Below, piece after piece: positions 14,190-14,570 of a DNA stretch of 14,570 nucleotides. The stretch comes from Butyricicoccus_A sp964513445. Its GTDB lineage: Bacteria > Bacillota > Clostridia > Oscillospirales > Butyricicoccaceae. A program made the position numbers and the translations under genes. The stretch covers positions 1-14,570 of the forward strand of contig CAZEMM010000049.1 of the NCBI GenBank assembly GCA_964513445.1, given 5' to 3'. Position 1 is the stretch's first letter. Each line of letters opens with the position of its first letter. Under the pieces are notes generated by a model. The model ran no database searches and was not told where the DNA came from. It worked only from the letters and a program-made list of their open reading frames with translations.

Positions 14190-14487
14190 TCCGTATATCT
14201 ATATCGCCGTGATGGCGGGCGTTACCTATCTTATCCGCGTGCTGCCGCTGACGCTTATCCGCGGTGAGATCAAAAACCGCACGATTCGCTCATTTTTATA
14301 TTATGTGCCCTATGTCACACTGGCTGTCATGACGTTTCCGGCCATGGTGGAGGCGACGGGAATCATCTGGTCGGGCATGGCCGCGCTTGTCGTTGGCATG
14401 GTGCTTGCATGGTGCGGCGGCAGTCTGTTTCAGGTGGCGGTCGCCGCCTGCGCGGTGGTATTTGTCCTCGAGCTGTTTTTGTGCTGA
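14179..14487 (+). CDS. azlD: AzlD family branched-chain amino acid exporter, small subunit
   Basis: A 102-residue membrane protein with three or four hydrophobic helices, the small partner of AzlC. The 'YLIRVLPLTLI' and 'FLYYVPYVTLAVMTFPAM' stretches are typical. ATG at 14179 is preceded by AAGGAGG at 6 nt and lies 11 nt inside the end of azlC; the upstream in-frame start at 14140 has no such site and would only add an Arg/Ser-rich sequence. Both subunits are needed for export in characterised members. Confidence 0.92.
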   Translation: MTRNPYIYIAVMAGVTYLIRVLPLTLIRGEIKNRTIRSFLYYVPYVTLAVMTFPAMVEATGIIWSGMAALVVGMVLAWCGGSLFQVAVAACAVVFVLELFLC

Positions 14488-14511
14488 CGGGCAAATAAAA
14501 GAGCGGGCCGT

Positions 14512-14570
14512 ATTGGCCAATGTCAGTAAGTTAAGCTGACGCGTCCCCCTACACTCAGGAATTGAGATGT
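14512..14570. repeat. Cluster of short palindromes at the window edge
   Basis: After azlD come a perfect 10-bp palindrome ATTGGCCAAT (14512-14521), a stem GTCAG/CTGAC around a 9-nt loop (14522-14540), and a stem ACA-CTCA / TGAG-A-TGT around GGAAT (14551-14570). None is followed by a U-tract within the window. This may be the end of a mobile element, an RNA element or 3' structure; the sequence is cut off. Confidence 0.4.

Overview
The window looks like a chromosomal segment of an anaerobic, moderately GC-rich member of the Bacillota (class Clostridia, perhaps a gut Oscillospirales- or Christensenellales-like lineage). This is inferred from gene content: an oxygen-sensitive 2-hydroxyacyl-CoA dehydratase activase fusion, a barnase/barstar pair, a ComEC-like secreted hydrolase with a DUF3006 partner, and AzlCD. 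Strong Shine-Dalgarno sites and sigma-A type promoters with 17-18 bp spacers fit the same group. No rRNA, tRNA, CRISPR array, transposase gene or phage gene was seen.

Layout. From 188 to 10463 every gene is on the minus strand: an AraC-family regulator (188-1141), a 1463-residue activase fusion (1267-5658) with its own promoter, a DUF2798 membrane protein (5811-6389) behind a structured leader of about 150 nt, and a tightly coupled three-gene operon (10463 down to 6719). That operon encodes a PAS/GGDEF/PAS/EAL c-di-GMP protein, a barnase-type lipoprotein ribonuclease and barstar. Next comes a plus-strand crcB fluoride channel gene (10768-11118) with its own promoter and terminator. A second minus-strand operon (13303 down to 11251) encodes a signal-anchored ComEC-like metallo-beta-lactamase-fold hydrolase, a DUF3006 protein and a YD-repeat lipoprotein. 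The window ends with plus-strand azlC-azlD (13470-14487), a branched-chain amino acid exporter pair transcribed divergently from the hydrolase operon, followed by a short palindrome-rich tail.

How the genes work together. The most notable unit is the c-di-GMP protein-barnase-barstar operon. Its genes overlap by 4 nt at both junctions (ATGA and GTGA), so translation is probably coupled. The ribonuclease keeps the barnase catalytic residues but carries a lipobox, so it should sit on the outer face of the membrane while barstar protects the cytoplasm. A 19-bp repeat, each copy carrying an extended -10-like box, lies just upstream. Pairing a c-di-GMP signalling protein with a surface RNase and its inhibitor is unusual and is the best candidate here for an undescribed system. 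The hydrolase-DUF3006-lipoprotein operon is a second extracytoplasmic module of unknown purpose. The remaining genes look like ordinary metabolic or transport genes.
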